A stretch of 64,000 nt of DNA from Filobacillus milosensis (GTDB lineage: Bacteria > Bacillota > Bacilli > Bacillales > Alkalibacillaceae). Within the stretch, counting starts at the first letter, position 1. Every line of letters begins with the position of its first letter. Below are positions 46,593 through 59,111 of this stretch, piece by piece. The notes under the pieces were generated by a model. It made no database searches. It was not told where the DNA came from and saw nothing but the letters and a program-made list of their open reading frames with translations. The DNA lies in the NCBI RefSeq assembly GCF_004402015.1, contig NZ_SOPW01000015.1, forward strand, positions 1 to 64,000, read 5' to 3'. The position numbers and the translations under genes are program-made.

Positions 46593-46988
46593 TTACCAAA
46601 CGTAAGCTACAACTTCGCCGCCTACAGCTTGTTGACGAGCTTCTTTATCCGTTAAAACACCTTTAGAAGTGGATACTACAGCGATTCCTAGTCCGTTAAG
46701 AACTTTTGGAACTTCTTCTGCTTTTGCATATACACGACGTCCAGGTTTACTGATACGTTTAATTCCTGAAATAACACGTTCGTTATCTGAACCATATTTA
46801 AGGAAAAGGCGTAGAACACCTTGTTTACTATCTTCAATATATTCGTAATCGCGGATATAACCTTCACGTTTTAGAATATCAACGATATCTCTTTTCAGTT
46901 TAGAAGCTGGAACTTCTAATTGATCATGACGAACCATGTTCGCATTGCGAATTCTTGTTAGCATATCTGCAATTGGATCTGACATCAT
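46593..46988 (-). CDS. rpsH: 30S ribosomal protein S8
   Basis: A 131-residue protein, [20 protein letters not shown] to the C-terminal [10 protein letters not shown]8 binds helix 21 of 16S rRNA and is the spc-operon regulator in E. coli. Two adjacent ATGs could start it; GGAGG lies 10 and 13 bases before them. Confidence 0.98.
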   Translation of the reverse strand: MMSDPIADMLTRIRNANMVRHDQLEVPASKLKRDIVDILKREGYIRDYEYIEDSKQGVLRLFLKYGSDNERVISGIKRISKPGRRVYAKAEEVPKVLNGLGIAVVSTSKGVLTDKEARQQAVGGEVVAYVW

Positions 46989-47018
46989 TTCTACATTACC
47001 TCCTTCCCACTAACGGGT

Positions 47019-47216
<198 letters not shown>

Positions 47217-47228
47217 TTATTCAGTAAA

Positions 47229-47768
47229 TTACTGTTTGAAAGGCATACCGAATTGACCTAACAATTCACGAGCCTCTTCGTCCGTATCAGCAGTTGTAAC
47301 AACTACGATATCCATACCACGTACTTTACTTACTTTATCGTAATCAATTTCCGGGAAAATCAATTGTTCTTTAACACCTAAAGTGTAGTTACCGCGACCG
47401 TCGAATGCTTTAGACGAGATACCACGGAAGTCACGTACACGAGGTAGTGATACAGCGATTAACTTTTGTAGAAAATCATACATGCGCTCACCACGAAGTG
47501 TAACTTTCGCACCGATAGGCATTCCTTCACGTAAACGGAATCCAGCGATTGATTTCTTCGCTTTTGTAACAGTTGGTTTTTGTCCGGAAATTAGTGTTAA
47601 TTCCTCAACAGCATTATCAAGCGCTTTAGCGTTCTGAACTGCATCACCTACACCCATGTTGATAACGATCTTTTCAACTTTTGGCGCTTGCATAACTGAA
47701 CTATAGTTAAATTTCTCAACTAAACTTGGAACAATTTCTTCTTGATATTTTTTCTTAAGTTCGTTCAT
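47229..47768 (-). CDS. rplE: 50S ribosomal protein L5
   Basis: A 179-residue, 5S-rRNA-associated protein with [16 protein letters not shown] and [20 protein letters not shown]. Same length as in B. subtilis. Confidence 0.99.
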   Translation of the reverse strand: MNELKKKYQEEIVPSLVEKFNYSSVMQAPKVEKIVINMGVGDAVQNAKALDNAVEELTLISGQKPTVTKAKKSIAGFRLREGMPIGAKVTLRGERMYDFLQKLIAVSLPRVRDFRGISSKAFDGRGNYTLGVKEQLIFPEIDYDKVSKVRGMDIVVVTTADTDEEARELLGQFGMPFKQ

Positions 47769-47794
47769 CTTGTAGACCTCCTTTCAACGCAACA

Positions 47795-48106
47795 CTATTT
47801 ATCTAAAGGTTCACCTGATTTTTTTGCGATACGTACTTTTTTACCGTCGCGCACTTCATAACCGACACGAGTAGGTTCACCTGTTTTCGGATCGATAGGC
47901 ATAACATTAGAAACGTGAATCGGCGCTTCTTGGTTCAAGATTCCACCCTGTGGGTTCTCTTGAGAAGGTTTCGCGTGTTTTTTCACGTTGTTAATTCCTT
48001 CAACCAAAACGCGTTCTTTTTTAGGATACGCTTCTAAGATTGTGCCTTCTTTACCTTTATCTTTACCAGTGATTACTTTGACTTTATCACCTTTTTTTAC
48101 ATGCAT
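47795..48106 (-). CDS. rplX: 50S ribosomal protein L24
   Basis: A 103-residue KOW-domain protein ([17 protein letters not shown]), an assembly initiator of 50S. The ATG at 48106 gives MHVKKGDKV, the same length as in B. subtilis, after GGAGGTG; the ORF opens at 48127. Confidence 0.98.
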   Translation of the reverse strand: MHVKKGDKVKVITGKDKGKEGTILEAYPKKERVLVEGINNVKKHAKPSQENPQGGILNQEAPIHVSNVMPIDPKTGEPTRVGYEVRDGKKVRIAKKSGEPLDK

Positions 48107-48140
48107 GAATCGTGCACCTCCTTGCAAGGCATAATCTTCA

Positions 48141-48533
<393 letters not shown>

Positions 48534-48546
48534 TCAAACCGAGCGA

Positions 48547-48810
48547 TTATATAATTACAGCTTCTTCTACAATTTCGATTAAACGGAAACGTTTTGAAGC
48601 TGATAACGGGCGAGTCTCCATAATTGTAACAACATCGCCTGCTTTTGCTTGATTGTTTTCATCATGAGCTTTGAATTTCTTTGAGTATTTTACACGCTTA
48701 CCATAAAGCGGGTGGAATTTATAAGTTTCTACTAGAACTGTAATGGTTTTATCCATTTTGTCAGAAACAACGCGTCCAGTATAAACCTTACGATCTTTAC
48801 GTTCACTCAT
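48547..48810 (-). CDS. rpsQ: 30S ribosomal protein S17
   Basis: An 87-residue OB-fold protein with [19 protein letters not shown] and MIM-type [14 protein letters not shown]. An early 16S-binding protein. Confidence 0.99.
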   Translation of the reverse strand: MSERKDRKVYTGRVVSDKMDKTITVLVETYKFHPLYGKRVKYSKKFKAHDENNQAKAGDVVTIMETRPLSASKRFRLIEIVEEAVII

Positions 48811-48830
48811 TGAGGCTGACCTCCTCTCAA

Positions 48831-49458
<628 letters not shown>

Positions 49459-49476
49459 ATTGCGAATCCCCCTTCC

Positions 49477-50121
49477 TTATTTTTTATCAGTTTTTGTTGG
49501 AAGGACTTCTCCACGGTAGATCCACACTTTTACTCCAAGCTTACCGTAAGTAGTATCTGCTTCTGCAGTACCATAAGCGATATCAGCACGTAAAGTGTGA
49601 AGTGGTACAGTTCCTTCGTTATATTGTTCCGCACGAGCAATATCCGCACCGCCTAGACGACCAGATACTTGCGTTTTAATACCTTTAGCGCCTGCGCGCA
49701 TAGCACGTTGAATCGCTTGTTTCTGTACACGACGGAAAGAAACACGATTTTCTAATTGACGCGCAATGTTATCTGCAACTAATGTTGCGTCTAATTCTGG
49801 TTTCTTCACCTCAACGATGTTGATGTGAACACGTTTACCAGTTAATTCACTTAACTTAGTACGTAGTGCTTCTACTTCTGATCCACCTTTACCAATAACC
49901 ATACCTGGTTTTGCTGTGTGGATTGAAATGTTAATACGGTTTGCAGCACGTTCAATCTCAACTAAAGATACTGCTGAATCCTTTAAACGTTCTTCAATAT
50001 ATTCACGAACCTCAATGTCTTCATGTAAAAGGTCAGCGTAATCTTTCTCTGCGTACCATTTTGATTCCCAGTCACGAATTACACCGACACGAAGACCTTT
50101 AGGGTTAATTTTTTGACCCAC
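49477..50121 (-). CDS. rpsC: 30S ribosomal protein S3
   Basis: A 214-residue protein with the KH motif [18 protein letters not shown] and the C-terminal half ending [17 protein letters not shown]. It lines the mRNA entry channel. Lies 3 bp after rplV. Confidence 0.99.
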   Translation of the reverse strand: MGQKINPKGLRVGVIRDWESKWYAEKDYADLLHEDIEVREYIEERLKDSAVSLVEIERAANRINISIHTAKPGMVIGKGGSEVEALRTKLSELTGKRVHINIVEVKKPELDATLVADNIARQLENRVSFRRVQKQAIQRAMRAGAKGIKTQVSGRLGGADIARAEQYNEGTVPLHTLRADIAYGTAEADTTYGKLGVKVWIYRGEVLPTKTDKK

Positions 50122-50124
50122 TGA

Positions 50125-50472
50125 TTATCCCTCCTTCTTTTCTGATACCACAACTGTAATGTGGCTTGTGCGTTTGTTAATCGCGCTTGCACGACCTTGT
50201 GCGCGTGGGCGGAAACGTTTAAGTGTTACACCTTCGTTTACGAAAGCTTCTGTAATAATTAAATTATCCGCATCTAGTTCATAATTGTGCTCAGCATTTG
50301 CTACTGCTGATTTTAAGACTTTTTCTATGATTGGTGAAGCTGCACGGTTAGTGTGTGCTAGAACTGCGAAAGCTTCGCCGACTTCTTTTCCTCGAATTAA
50401 ATCAATTACCAAACGAGCTTTACGAGGAGCAATACGAACCGTTTTAGCTACTGCTTTAGCTTGTTGCATCAT
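50125..50472 (-). CDS. rplV: 50S ribosomal protein L22
   Basis: A 115-residue protein with [20 protein letters not shown] and the tunnel loop [20 protein letters not shown]. The tunnel loop is intact, with no insertion of the kind tied to macrolide resistance. Confidence 0.99.
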   Translation of the reverse strand: MMQQAKAVAKTVRIAPRKARLVIDLIRGKEVGEAFAVLAHTNRAASPIIEKVLKSAVANAEHNYELDADNLIITEAFVNEGVTLKRFRPRAQGRASAINKRTSHITVVVSEKKEG

Positions 50473-50488
50473 GCTAACCTCCTCTCAA

Positions 50489-50767
50489 TTAGCGGTTTGT
50501 TTTCTTATCGTCACCGGAATGACCTTTGAACGTACGTGATGGAGCAAACTCACCTAGTTTGTGTCCAACCATGTCTTCCGTGATATAAACGGGTACATGT
50601 TTACGGCCGTCATATACTGCGATTGTGTTTCCTACAAAGTTAGGGAAAATTGTAGAACGACGCGACCATGTTTTAATGACCGTTTTTTTACTGTTTTCGT
50701 TCATATTTTCGACTTTTTTCATTAAATGATCATCCACGAAAGGTCCCTTTTTTAAACTACGACCCAT
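50489..50767 (-). CDS. rpsS: 30S ribosomal protein S19
   Basis: A 92-residue protein, [20 protein letters not shown] to [18 protein letters not shown]. It binds the 30S head next to S13. Canonical length. Confidence 0.99.
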   Translation of the reverse strand: MGRSLKKGPFVDDHLMKKVENMNENSKKTVIKTWSRRSTIFPNFVGNTIAVYDGRKHVPVYITEDMVGHKLGEFAPSRTFKGHSGDDKKTNR

Positions 50768-50809
50768 GAATAAACCTCCTTCCGTCTTTAAGCCGATTGG
50801 CTAAAGCGA

Positions 50810-51643
50810 TTATTTCTTCTTGCGACGACGTACAATAAATTTATCTGACTGTTTATTGCGTTTACGTGTTTTAAGTCCAAGCGTAGGTTTACCCCATGGT
50901 GACATAGGAGATGGAAGTCCGATTGGAGCACGACCTTCACCACCACCGTGTGGGTGATCGCTTGGGTTCATAACAGAACCACGTACTGTTGGGCGAATGC
51001 CTTTCCAACGTTGACGTCCTGCTTTACCAACTCTTACAAGTTCATGTTCAATGTTACCAACTTGACCGATAGTCGCACGGCAAGTTCCAAGAATCATACG
51101 AGTTTCACCTGACGCTAAGCGTACAAGTACGTATTTTTCTTCTTTACCTAAGATTTGTGCTTGAGCACCAGCTGAACGTACTAATTGTCCTCCACGACCT
51201 GGTTTAAGTTCGATGTTGTGTACAATTGTACCTACTGGCATTTTGTTTAATGGTAATGCGTTACCTGTTCTGATGTCAGCACCTTCACCTGACATGATTT
51301 GCTGGTCTACTTTTAGACCTTTAGGCGCAAGGATATAACGCTTTTCACCGTCTGCGTAATGAATTAACGCAATGTTTGACGAACGGTTTGGATCGTATTC
51401 GATTGTAGCAACGCGACCAGGTATTCCATCTTTATCACGTTTGAAATCAATAATACGATATTGACGTTTGTGTCCTCCGCCTTGATGACGAACCGTTAAT
51501 TTCCCTTGGTTATTACGACCTGCACGTTTTTTTACTGGTGCAAGTAGGGATTTTTCTGGCGTTGAAGTCGTAATTTCGTCATTTGTTAATGTCGACATGT
51601 TACGACGGCCATTACTAGTTGGTTTATACTTTTTGATCGCCAT
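50810..51643 (-). CDS. rplB: 50S ribosomal protein L2
   Basis: A 277-residue protein at the peptidyl transferase region. The conserved [18 protein letters not shown] segment contains the essential histidine. Basic N- and C-termini are normal. Confidence 0.99.
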   Translation of the reverse strand: MAIKKYKPTSNGRRNMSTLTNDEITTSTPEKSLLAPVKKRAGRNNQGKLTVRHQGGGHKRQYRIIDFKRDKDGIPGRVATIEYDPNRSSNIALIHYADGEKRYILAPKGLKVDQQIMSGEGADIRTGNALPLNKMPVGTIVHNIELKPGRGGQLVRSAGAQAQILGKEEKYVLVRLASGETRMILGTCRATIGQVGNIEHELVRVGKAGRQRWKGIRPTVRGSVMNPSDHPHGGGEGRAPIGLPSPMSPWGKPTLGLKTRKRNKQSDKFIVRRRKKK

Positions 51644-51681
51644 CTGTTTTCCCTCCTTTTAATTAAATAGTTTTTATCGAC

Positions 51682-51972
51682 TTACGCACCTTCAAAGAAG
51701 TCTAATTCTTTGCTATCAGGTGTTAAAGTAACAACTGCTTTTTTACGATCAGGACGGTAGCCTTCGTAACGTCCCATTCTTCTTTTCTTACCTTTTAAGT
51801 TGATAGTGTTAACTTGATCAACTTTTACTCCGAAAATAGTTTCAACGGCATTTTTGATTTCCGTTTTGTTAGCTTTTGTTGAAACCTCAAACGTATATTT
51901 TTTCTCAGCCATTAAATCTGCAGAGTGTTCTGTGATAATTGGGCGCTTAATGATATCTCTTGGTTCAGTCAT
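51682..51972 (-). CDS. rplW: 50S ribosomal protein L23
   Basis: A 96-residue protein with [16 protein letters not shown] and [20 protein letters not shown]. It is the docking site for trigger factor and SRP at the tunnel exit. Start and stop touch those of its neighbours. Confidence 0.99.
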   Translation of the reverse strand: MTEPRDIIKRPIITEHSADLMAEKKYTFEVSTKANKTEIKNAVETIFGVKVDQVNTINLKGKKRRMGRYEGYRPDRKKAVVTLTPDSKELDFFEGA

Positions 51973-52595
51973 TATGCAAGCACCTCCCCTGCTTTTTCCG
52001 CTGCTTCCTTAGTGATGAACAGCTTGTCATACTTTAGTAAATCTAATACATTAACTTGTTCTACTGTTAGAACATGCACGCCTTTAAGGTTGTTAGCCGA
52101 ACGTTCGATGTTTTCATCTTTGTCAGCAACAACAATTAAAGCTTTTTCATTTACATCAAAACTGTTTAGTAATTGAACAACTTCTTTCGTTTTAGGAGCT
52201 TCAATGCTTAAACCTTCTAATACAAAGATATCTTCACTTTGTACTTTAGTAGATAAAGCAGAACGAAGCGCTAAACGACGAACTTTTTTAGGTAGTTTGT
52301 AGCTATAGCTACGTGGTGTAGGACCAAATACAGTTCCACCACCTACCCATTGTGGAGAACGGATAGATCCTTGACGAGCACGACCCGTACCTTTTTGACG
52401 CCATGGTTTACGACCGCCACCACTTACTTCAGAGCGACCTTTCACTTTGTGAGTACCCTGACGTAATGATGCACGCTGCATCACAACTGCGTCTTTTAAT
52501 ACCGTTTCGTTAGGTTCAATTCCAAAAACTCCATCAGTAAGCTCAACATCGCCTACTTTAGAGCCAGTTTGATTGTATAGTGCTACTTTAGGCAT
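51972..52595 (-). CDS. rplD: 50S ribosomal protein L4
   Basis: A 207-residue protein with the extended tunnel loop [20 protein letters not shown]. In E. coli L4 represses its own operon; no such mechanism is established in bacilli. Confidence 0.99.
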   Translation of the reverse strand: MPKVALYNQTGSKVGDVELTDGVFGIEPNETVLKDAVVMQRASLRQGTHKVKGRSEVSGGGRKPWRQKGTGRARQGSIRSPQWVGGGTVFGPTPRSYSYKLPKKVRRLALRSALSTKVQSEDIFVLEGLSIEAPKTKEVVQLLNSFDVNEKALIVVADKDENIERSANNLKGVHVLTVEQVNVLDLLKYDKLFITKEAAEKAGEVLA

Positions 52596-52620
52596 GACAT
52601 ATCCTCCCTTCGTTTAATAT

Positions 52621-53250
52621 TTAGTTAGCCTTAACCGCACTTGAAATTTCAACGTAAGATTTCTTCGCGCCAGGTACATTACCTTTTACAAGAATTACGT
52701 TGTTCTCTGTATCTACTTTAACAACATCTAAGTTTTGGATAGTTACAGTTTTGCCACCCATTTGTCCAGGTAATTTTTTACCTTTGAATACGCGCATTGG
52801 GTCAATAACACCCATCGCACCTGGAGAACGGTGATAATGTGAACCGTGAGTCATAGGACCACGAGATTGATTATGACGTTTGATCGCACCTTGGAAACCT
52901 TTACCTTTTGAAGTTCCAGTGACGTCAATTTTTTCTCCTGCTTCAAAAATATCCACGCTAAGCTCTTGACCTACTTCATACTCATCAAGACTAACGTTAC
53001 GGACTTCGCGAATGAAGCGCTTAGGCTTTGTATTAGCCTTTTCAGCATGGCCTTTTTCCGGTTTGTTTGCATTTGCTTCTTTTTGATCCGCAAAACCTAG
53101 TTGAATAGCTTCATAGCCATCATTTTCAATTGTTTTCTTTTGAAGAACCACGTTACCTTCAGCTTGAATAACTGTAACAGGTACTAGCTCACCAGTTTCA
53201 GAGAACAATTGAGTCATTCCGATTTTGCGTCCTAAGATTCCTTTCGCCAT
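52621..53250 (-). CDS. rplC: 50S ribosomal protein L3
   Basis: A 209-residue protein from [16 protein letters not shown], with the loop [13 protein letters not shown] reaching the peptidyl transferase centre. An acidic insertion-like stretch ([16 protein letters not shown]) follows about residue 52. Confidence 0.99.
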   Translation of the reverse strand: MAKGILGRKIGMTQLFSETGELVPVTVIQAEGNVVLQKKTIENDGYEAIQLGFADQKEANANKPEKGHAEKANTKPKRFIREVRNVSLDEYEVGQELSVDIFEAGEKIDVTGTSKGKGFQGAIKRHNQSRGPMTHGSHYHRSPGAMGVIDPMRVFKGKKLPGQMGGKTVTIQNLDVVKVDTENNVILVKGNVPGAKKSYVEISSAVKAN

Positions 53251-53273
53251 CCGTTACACCTCCTAAAAATGTT

Positions 53274-53713
<440 letters not shown>

Positions 53714-53719
53714 TTAAAC

Positions 53720-53748
53720 ATTATACAGAATATCCCTGCGTTTAGCAA
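53720..53748 (-). promoter_or_regulatory. S10 superoperon promoter P2
   Basis: On the minus strand, TTGCTA, a 17-base spacer and perfect TATAAT, 66 bp downstream of P1. Start predicted near 53713. Confidence 0.7.
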
Positions 53749-53785
53749 GAGAATTCAACAAAGTTTCTTCGCAATCACTTTTGTT

Positions 53786-53814
53786 ATTATACTAAGGTTT
53801 GGCGAGGCTTTCAA
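53786..53814 (-). promoter_or_regulatory. S10 superoperon promoter P1
   Basis: On the minus strand, TTGAAA, a 17-base spacer and perfect TATAAT. It would drive about 15 kb of ribosomal genes from rpsJ to rplQ. Confidence 0.8.
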
Positions 53815-53935
53815 CCGCTAGAGTAATATTCAGAAAACTCACTACAAACATCTATAAAAACAACTTCCTAAAGTACATTATTGACAAGTTTTATGTTATT
53901 ATTTTTTTGTTAAAATTTTATATTAATCGCACTAA

Positions 53936-54125
53936 GTTGTTGTATGGTGATGAGCGAAGATGGAGTCTCCTGGTCGACTAAGAACGGCCACGTCCTGCGC
54001 CTGCGGTTACTCGGTGCAAAATAACGCAAAGAAATATAGCAAGTAGCTTTTGTGGCCACCGTCGACACTTGACCGTCCAGGTCTTCGGAAAGCGTCCACC
54101 GAAAGCGATTCACCATAACAACAAC
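53936..54125. repeat. 190-bp foldback element with terminal inverted repeats
   Basis: The left end GTTGTTGTATGGTGA and the right end, read on the other strand, GTTGTTGTTATGGTGA differ by one base. Inside, both arms carry GTCGAC followed by GGCCAC, and the right arm has GGAAAGCGTCCACC, a string I recall from dispersed Bacillaceae repeats. No reading frame is convincing. It lies between the tuf terminator and the S10 promoters and may be a MITE-like or structured-RNA repeat. Together with the promoters it accounts for the gene-free stretch 53583-54272. Confidence 0.75.
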
Positions 54126-54221
54126 GGCCTTTAGCGAACGACTAAATGATCTCGTGAATTGGTGCATAGTAACTTTCTTATTTAAAAGATTTATAAATAA
54201 CAAAAAAATTTAATAGTAAAC

Positions 54222-54257
54222 AAAAAAGAGATTACCGAAGATCGGTAATCTCTTTTT
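54222..54257 (-). terminator. Terminator of the str operon after tuf
   Basis: On the minus strand, AAAAAGAGATTACCGA and TCGGTAATCTCTTTTT make a perfect 16-bp stem with a 3-base loop and a T tract. Confidence 0.95.
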
Positions 54258-54272
54258 GAATTAACAATTATA

Positions 54273-55463
<1,191 letters not shown>

Positions 55464-55520
55464 TTATATTTCCTCCTTAAAAATTAAAATTTATGTTTTA
55501 TTTGTTCAGTTGCCCCCCTA

Positions 55521-55549
55521 ATTTTACAATAGGAGACAACTGTTTACAA
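55521..55549 (-). promoter_or_regulatory. Candidate tuf promoter
   Basis: On the minus strand, TTGTAA, a 17-base spacer and TAAAAT in the fusA-tuf gap. A perfect hairpin, TTGACG-TTTTT-CGTCAA, directly follows the fusA stop (55567-55583) and may protect or process the mRNA end. Extra tuf transcription would explain the usual excess of EF-Tu. Confidence 0.55.
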
Positions 55550-55583
55550 TAAAAGTTATAAGGGATTTGACGAAAAACGTCAA

Positions 55584-57662
55584 TTATTCCCCAGAGTTTT
55601 TCTTAACAATTTCTTCAGAAATACTCTTCGGTACTTCTTCATAGTGACTGAAATGCATTGTGTAAGTTCCACGACCTTGAGTGTTTGAACGTAATGCTGT
55701 TGCATAACCAAACATCTCTGCTAATGGAACAAATGCATTAACTACTGATGCGTTACCACGTGAACCCATACCTTCTACACGTCCACGACGAGATGTAACG
55801 TCACCCATGATATCACCCATGTATTCTTCTGGTACAACGATTTCTACTTTCATCATTGGTTCTAGTAATACAGGGTTACATTTGTTTTTAGCTGCTTTAA
55901 GCGCCATTGACGCTGCAACTTTAAAGGCAGTTTCGTTAGAGTCAACATCGTGGTAAGAACCATCATATAATGTTGCTTTAACATCGATTAATGGATAACC
56001 AGCTACAACACCATTCTCTAAAGCTTCAGAGATACCCGCTTCAACAGAAGGGATGTATTCTTTTGGTACAACACCACCGACGATTTTGTTAACGAATTCG
56101 AAGCCAGCGCCTTCTTCGTTTGGCTCAAACTTAACCCAAACGTGACCGTATTGTCCACGACCACCAGACTGACGTACGAATTTACCTTCAACTTCAGCTG
56201 ATCCACGGAATGTTTCGCGGTAAGCAACCTGTGGAGCACCTACGTTAGCGTCTACTTTAAACTCACGCTTTAGACGGTCAACAATGATGTCTAGGTGTAA
56301 TTCACCCATACCATGAATGATTGTTTGACCAGTCTCTTCGTTAGTCTCAGTACGGAATGTAGGGTCTTCCTCTGCTAGTTTACCAAGAGCAATCGCCATT
56401 TTATCTTGGTCAGATTTAGTTCTTGGTTCAATTGCTACTGCGATAACCGGGTCAGGGAATTCCATAGACTCAAGAATTACTAAGTTCTTTTCATCACATA
56501 GAGTGTCCCCTGTAGCTGTGTCTTTCAAGCCAACACCACCTGCGATATCACCAGCGTAAACTGCGCTTACTTCTTCACGGTGGTTTGCGTGCATTTGTAG
56601 GATACGACCTACACGCTCACGCTTATCTTTTGTTGAGTTCTTAACGTAAGAACCACTGTTTAAAGTACCAGAATAAACACGGAAGAATGTTAACTTACCA
56701 ACATAAGGGTCAGTCATAACTTTAAATGCAAGTGCTGAGAAAGGCTCGTTGTCATCAGACTTACGAGATGTTTCTTCCTCTGTACCAGGAACAATACCTT
56801 CAATTGGAGGTACGTCTAATGGTGATGGAAGATAATCAATTACTGCATCTAGAAGTAACTGTACACCTTTGTTTTTGAAGGCTGAACCACACATAACAGG
56901 ATAAAATTCAACGTCACATGTAGCTTTACGGATTGCTGCTTTTAATTCAGCAGTTTCGAAATCTTCACCTTCTAGGTACTTCATCATAAGATCTTCATCA
57001 AGCTCTGCGATTGCTTCTACTAAGCGACCACGATACTCTTCTGCTTGATCTTTGTACTCATCAGGTATTTCAGTTGCTTTAGCACGAGTTCCTAGGTCAT
57101 CTTCATAGAAGTAAGCTTGCATTTCGACTAAGTCGATGATTCCTTCGAACTGATCTTCAGCACCGATTGGTAACTGAATTGGGTGCGCGTTAGCACCTAG
57201 GCGATCCTCTAGTGTACCTGTAGAATAAATGAAATCCGCACCTACTTTGTCCATCTTGTTGATGAACACAATACGAGGCACCCCGTAAGTAGTGGCTTGT
57301 CGCCAAACTGTTTCTGTTTGTGGTTCAACACCAGATTGCGCATCAAGTAACGCAACTGAACCATCAAGTACACGTAATGAACGTTCAACCTCTACTGTGA
57401 AGTCTACGTGTCCAGGTGTATCGATGATGTTAATACGATGGTCCTTCCATTGAGCTGTTGTCGCAGCTGACGTGATTGTAATACCACGCTCTTGCTCCTG
57501 CTCCATCCAGTCCATTTGAGAAGCACCTTCGTGAGTTTCTCCCAGCTTATGGATACGTCCTGTATAGAACAGGATACGCTCCGTAGCTGTTGTTTTACCG
57601 GCATCGATGTGAGCCATGATACCGATATTACGATATTTTTCTAAGGAGAACTCTCTAGGCAT
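55584..57662 (-). CDS. fusA: Translation elongation factor G
   Basis: A 692-residue translocase GTPase, the same length as in B. subtilis. G1 is AHIDAGKT, G3 DTPGHVDF, G4 NKMD; domains II-V are complete. The ATG at 57662 has AAGGAG 8 bases upstream; an ATG two codons earlier is too close. Confidence 0.99.
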   Translation of the reverse strand: MPREFSLEKYRNIGIMAHIDAGKTTATERILFYTGRIHKLGETHEGASQMDWMEQEQERGITITSAATTAQWKDHRINIIDTPGHVDFTVEVERSLRVLDGSVALLDAQSGVEPQTETVWRQATTYGVPRIVFINKMDKVGADFIYSTGTLEDRLGANAHPIQLPIGAEDQFEGIIDLVEMQAYFYEDDLGTRAKATEIPDEYKDQAEEYRGRLVEAIAELDEDLMMKYLEGEDFETAELKAAIRKATCDVEFYPVMCGSAFKNKGVQLLLDAVIDYLPSPLDVPPIEGIVPGTEEETSRKSDDNEPFSALAFKVMTDPYVGKLTFFRVYSGTLNSGSYVKNSTKDKRERVGRILQMHANHREEVSAVYAGDIAGGVGLKDTATGDTLCDEKNLVILESMEFPDPVIAVAIEPRTKSDQDKMAIALGKLAEEDPTFRTETNEETGQTIIHGMGELHLDIIVDRLKREFKVDANVGAPQVAYRETFRGSAEVEGKFVRQSGGRGQYGHVWVKFEPNEEGAGFEFVNKIVGGVVPKEYIPSVEAGISEALENGVVAGYPLIDVKATLYDGSYHDVDSNETAFKVAASMALKAAKNKCNPVLLEPMMKVEIVVPEEYMGDIMGDVTSRRGRVEGMGSRGNASVVNAFVPLAEMFGYATALRSNTQGRGTYTMHFSHYEEVPKSISEEIVKKNSGE

Positions 57663-57712
57663 ATTCATTTCTCCTTCCTGTATTTGAGCTAAATTGTATG
57701 GTTAATATATTA

Positions 57713-58183
57713 TTACCAACGATAGTGAGCAAACGCTTTGTTCGCTTCAGCCATTTTGTGCATTTCTTCACGGCGTTTAACCGCTGCACCTGTATTATTT
57801 GCTGCATCAAGAATTTCATTAGCTAAACGTTCTTCCATCGTTTTTTCACCGCGTAGACGCGCATAGTTAACGATGAAACGTAAACCTAATGCTTGACGAC
57901 GCTCTGGGCGTACCTCAACTGGTACTTGGTAGTTTGAACCACCAACACGTCTAGCACGAACTTCTAGTACAGGCATTACGTTTTTCATTGCTTCTTCAAA
58001 TACGTCCATAGCGTTTTGACCGCTACGCTCTGATACTAGATCAAACGCATTATAAAGAATTTTTTGAGCAACACCTTTTTTACCGTCAATCATGATTTGG
58101 TTGATTAAACGAGTCACTAGTTTTGAGTTATGAATTGGATCTGGTAATACATCTCTTTTAGGAACTGATCCTTTACGTGGCAT
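57713..58183 (-). CDS. rpsG: 30S ribosomal protein S7
   Basis: A 156-residue protein, [20 protein letters not shown] to the C-terminal HMAEA-type [14 protein letters not shown]. It initiates assembly of the 30S head. Same length as in B. subtilis. Confidence 0.99.
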   Translation of the reverse strand: MPRKGSVPKRDVLPDPIHNSKLVTRLINQIMIDGKKGVAQKILYNAFDLVSERSGQNAMDVFEEAMKNVMPVLEVRARRVGGSNYQVPVEVRPERRQALGLRFIVNYARLRGEKTMEERLANEILDAANNTGAAVKRREEMHKMAEANKAFAHYRW

Positions 58184-58226
58184 ACAAAGTTCCTCCTTTC
58201 TACGTGGGGTTTATCTTTTTAGCGAC

Positions 58227-58646
58227 TTATTTTTTAGCCTTTGGTTTTTTAGCACCATATTTAGAACGGCTTTGCATACGACCTTCAACACCAGCTGTAT
58301 CTAGTGCACCACGTACGATGTGGTAACGTACCCCTGGTAAGTCTTTTACACGTCCACCACGGATTAATACAACACTGTGTTCTTGCAGGTTGTGACCAAT
58401 CCCTGGAATGTAAGCCGTAACTTCGATTTGGTTAGATAAACGTACACGAGCGTATTTACGAAGTGCCGAGTTCGGTTTCTTCGGTGTCATTGTCGCAACA
58501 CGTGTACATACACCACGCTTCTGTGGAGAAGGGTTGTCAGTAAACTTCTTCTTATATGAGTTAAACCCTTTATTTAAAGCTGGTGAGTCAGACTTTTTAC
58601 CTCTTGATTTACGACCTTTACGTACCAATTGGTTAATAGTTGGCAT
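58227..58646 (-). CDS. rpsL: 30S ribosomal protein S12
   Basis: A 139-residue decoding-centre protein. The streptomycin-relevant lysines in [11 protein letters not shown] and [13 protein letters not shown] are wild type, so nothing here suggests streptomycin resistance. Confidence 0.99.
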   Translation of the reverse strand: MPTINQLVRKGRKSRGKKSDSPALNKGFNSYKKKFTDNPSPQKRGVCTRVATMTPKKPNSALRKYARVRLSNQIEVTAYIPGIGHNLQEHSVVLIRGGRVKDLPGVRYHIVRGALDTAGVEGRMQSRSKYGAKKPKAKK

Positions 58647-58711
58647 GTTTGTTTCCTCCCTTCTTAATTGCTGATTCTAATACCACACATCCAGGTGGTT
58701 CATTATTGGGC

Positions 58712-58750
58712 AAAAAAACAAACTCGACACACATTATGTGCATAAAGTTT
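58712..58750 (-). terminator. Attenuator-like hairpin between the L7Ae-like gene and rpsL
   Basis: On the minus strand, AAACT and AGTTT, then TGCACA and TGTGTG after an internal loop, form a stem followed by seven T residues. It starts at the stop codon of the upstream gene. Partial termination here would lower read-through into rpsL. Confidence 0.45.
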
Positions 58751-59000
58751 ATTTTCTAATTGCCACAGCAGCTGCTCCGACATCAATACCGCATGCTTCA
58801 CCTAGTTTTTTCATAGATTCAACAAAAACGATCTTTACACCATTGTCGTTTGCTGCTTTCAATACTTTATCAGTTATACGTCGTTCAGCATTCTCTGCTA
58901 CGACGACCTCAAGTACCTCTCCATTTTTCATGGATTTGAGCACTTGTTTAGCTCCAATAATTAAACTGTCTTTAGCCTGTGCTACTTTTTCATAAGACAT
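58749..59000 (-). CDS. rplGB: Ribosomal L7Ae-like protein (YbxF/RplGB type)
   Basis: An 83-residue L7Ae/L30e-fold protein close to B. subtilis YbxF (82 residues), which binds kink-turn RNA. The block [18 protein letters not shown] is typical. The ATG at 59000 has GGAGG 8 bases upstream. Located between rpoC and rpsL as in Bacillus. Confidence 0.95.
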   Translation of the reverse strand: MSYEKVAQAKDSLIIGAKQVLKSMKNGEVLEVVVAENAERRITDKVLKAANDNGVKIVFVESMKKLGEACGIDVGAAAVAIRK

Positions 59001-59045
59001 AAAGTTATCCTCCAAAGTAACAAGGTTATATGAAGCACCTTGAAT

Positions 59046-59074
59046 ATATTATCATTGAGATATAGTGTTGTCAA
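59046..59074 (-). promoter_or_regulatory. Promoter between rpoC and the str genes
   Basis: On the minus strand, perfect TTGACA, a 17-base spacer and TAATAT, in the 111-bp gap after rpoC. It should drive rplGB-rpsL-rpsG-fusA-tuf independently of the rpoBC transcript. Confidence 0.8.
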
Positions 59075-59111
59075 TAAAAATTACAAATGAATTCAAGGCG
59101 CTTCAACCTTT

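Noticed and set aside
53936-54125. Insertion sequence
   Set aside because: There are terminal inverted repeats but no transposase and no clear target duplication; at best it is a non-autonomous element.
53910-54203. 97-codon minus-strand ORF across the foldback element
   Set aside because: It spans a large palindrome and intergenic DNA, has no SD, and its sequence is low in protein-like features.
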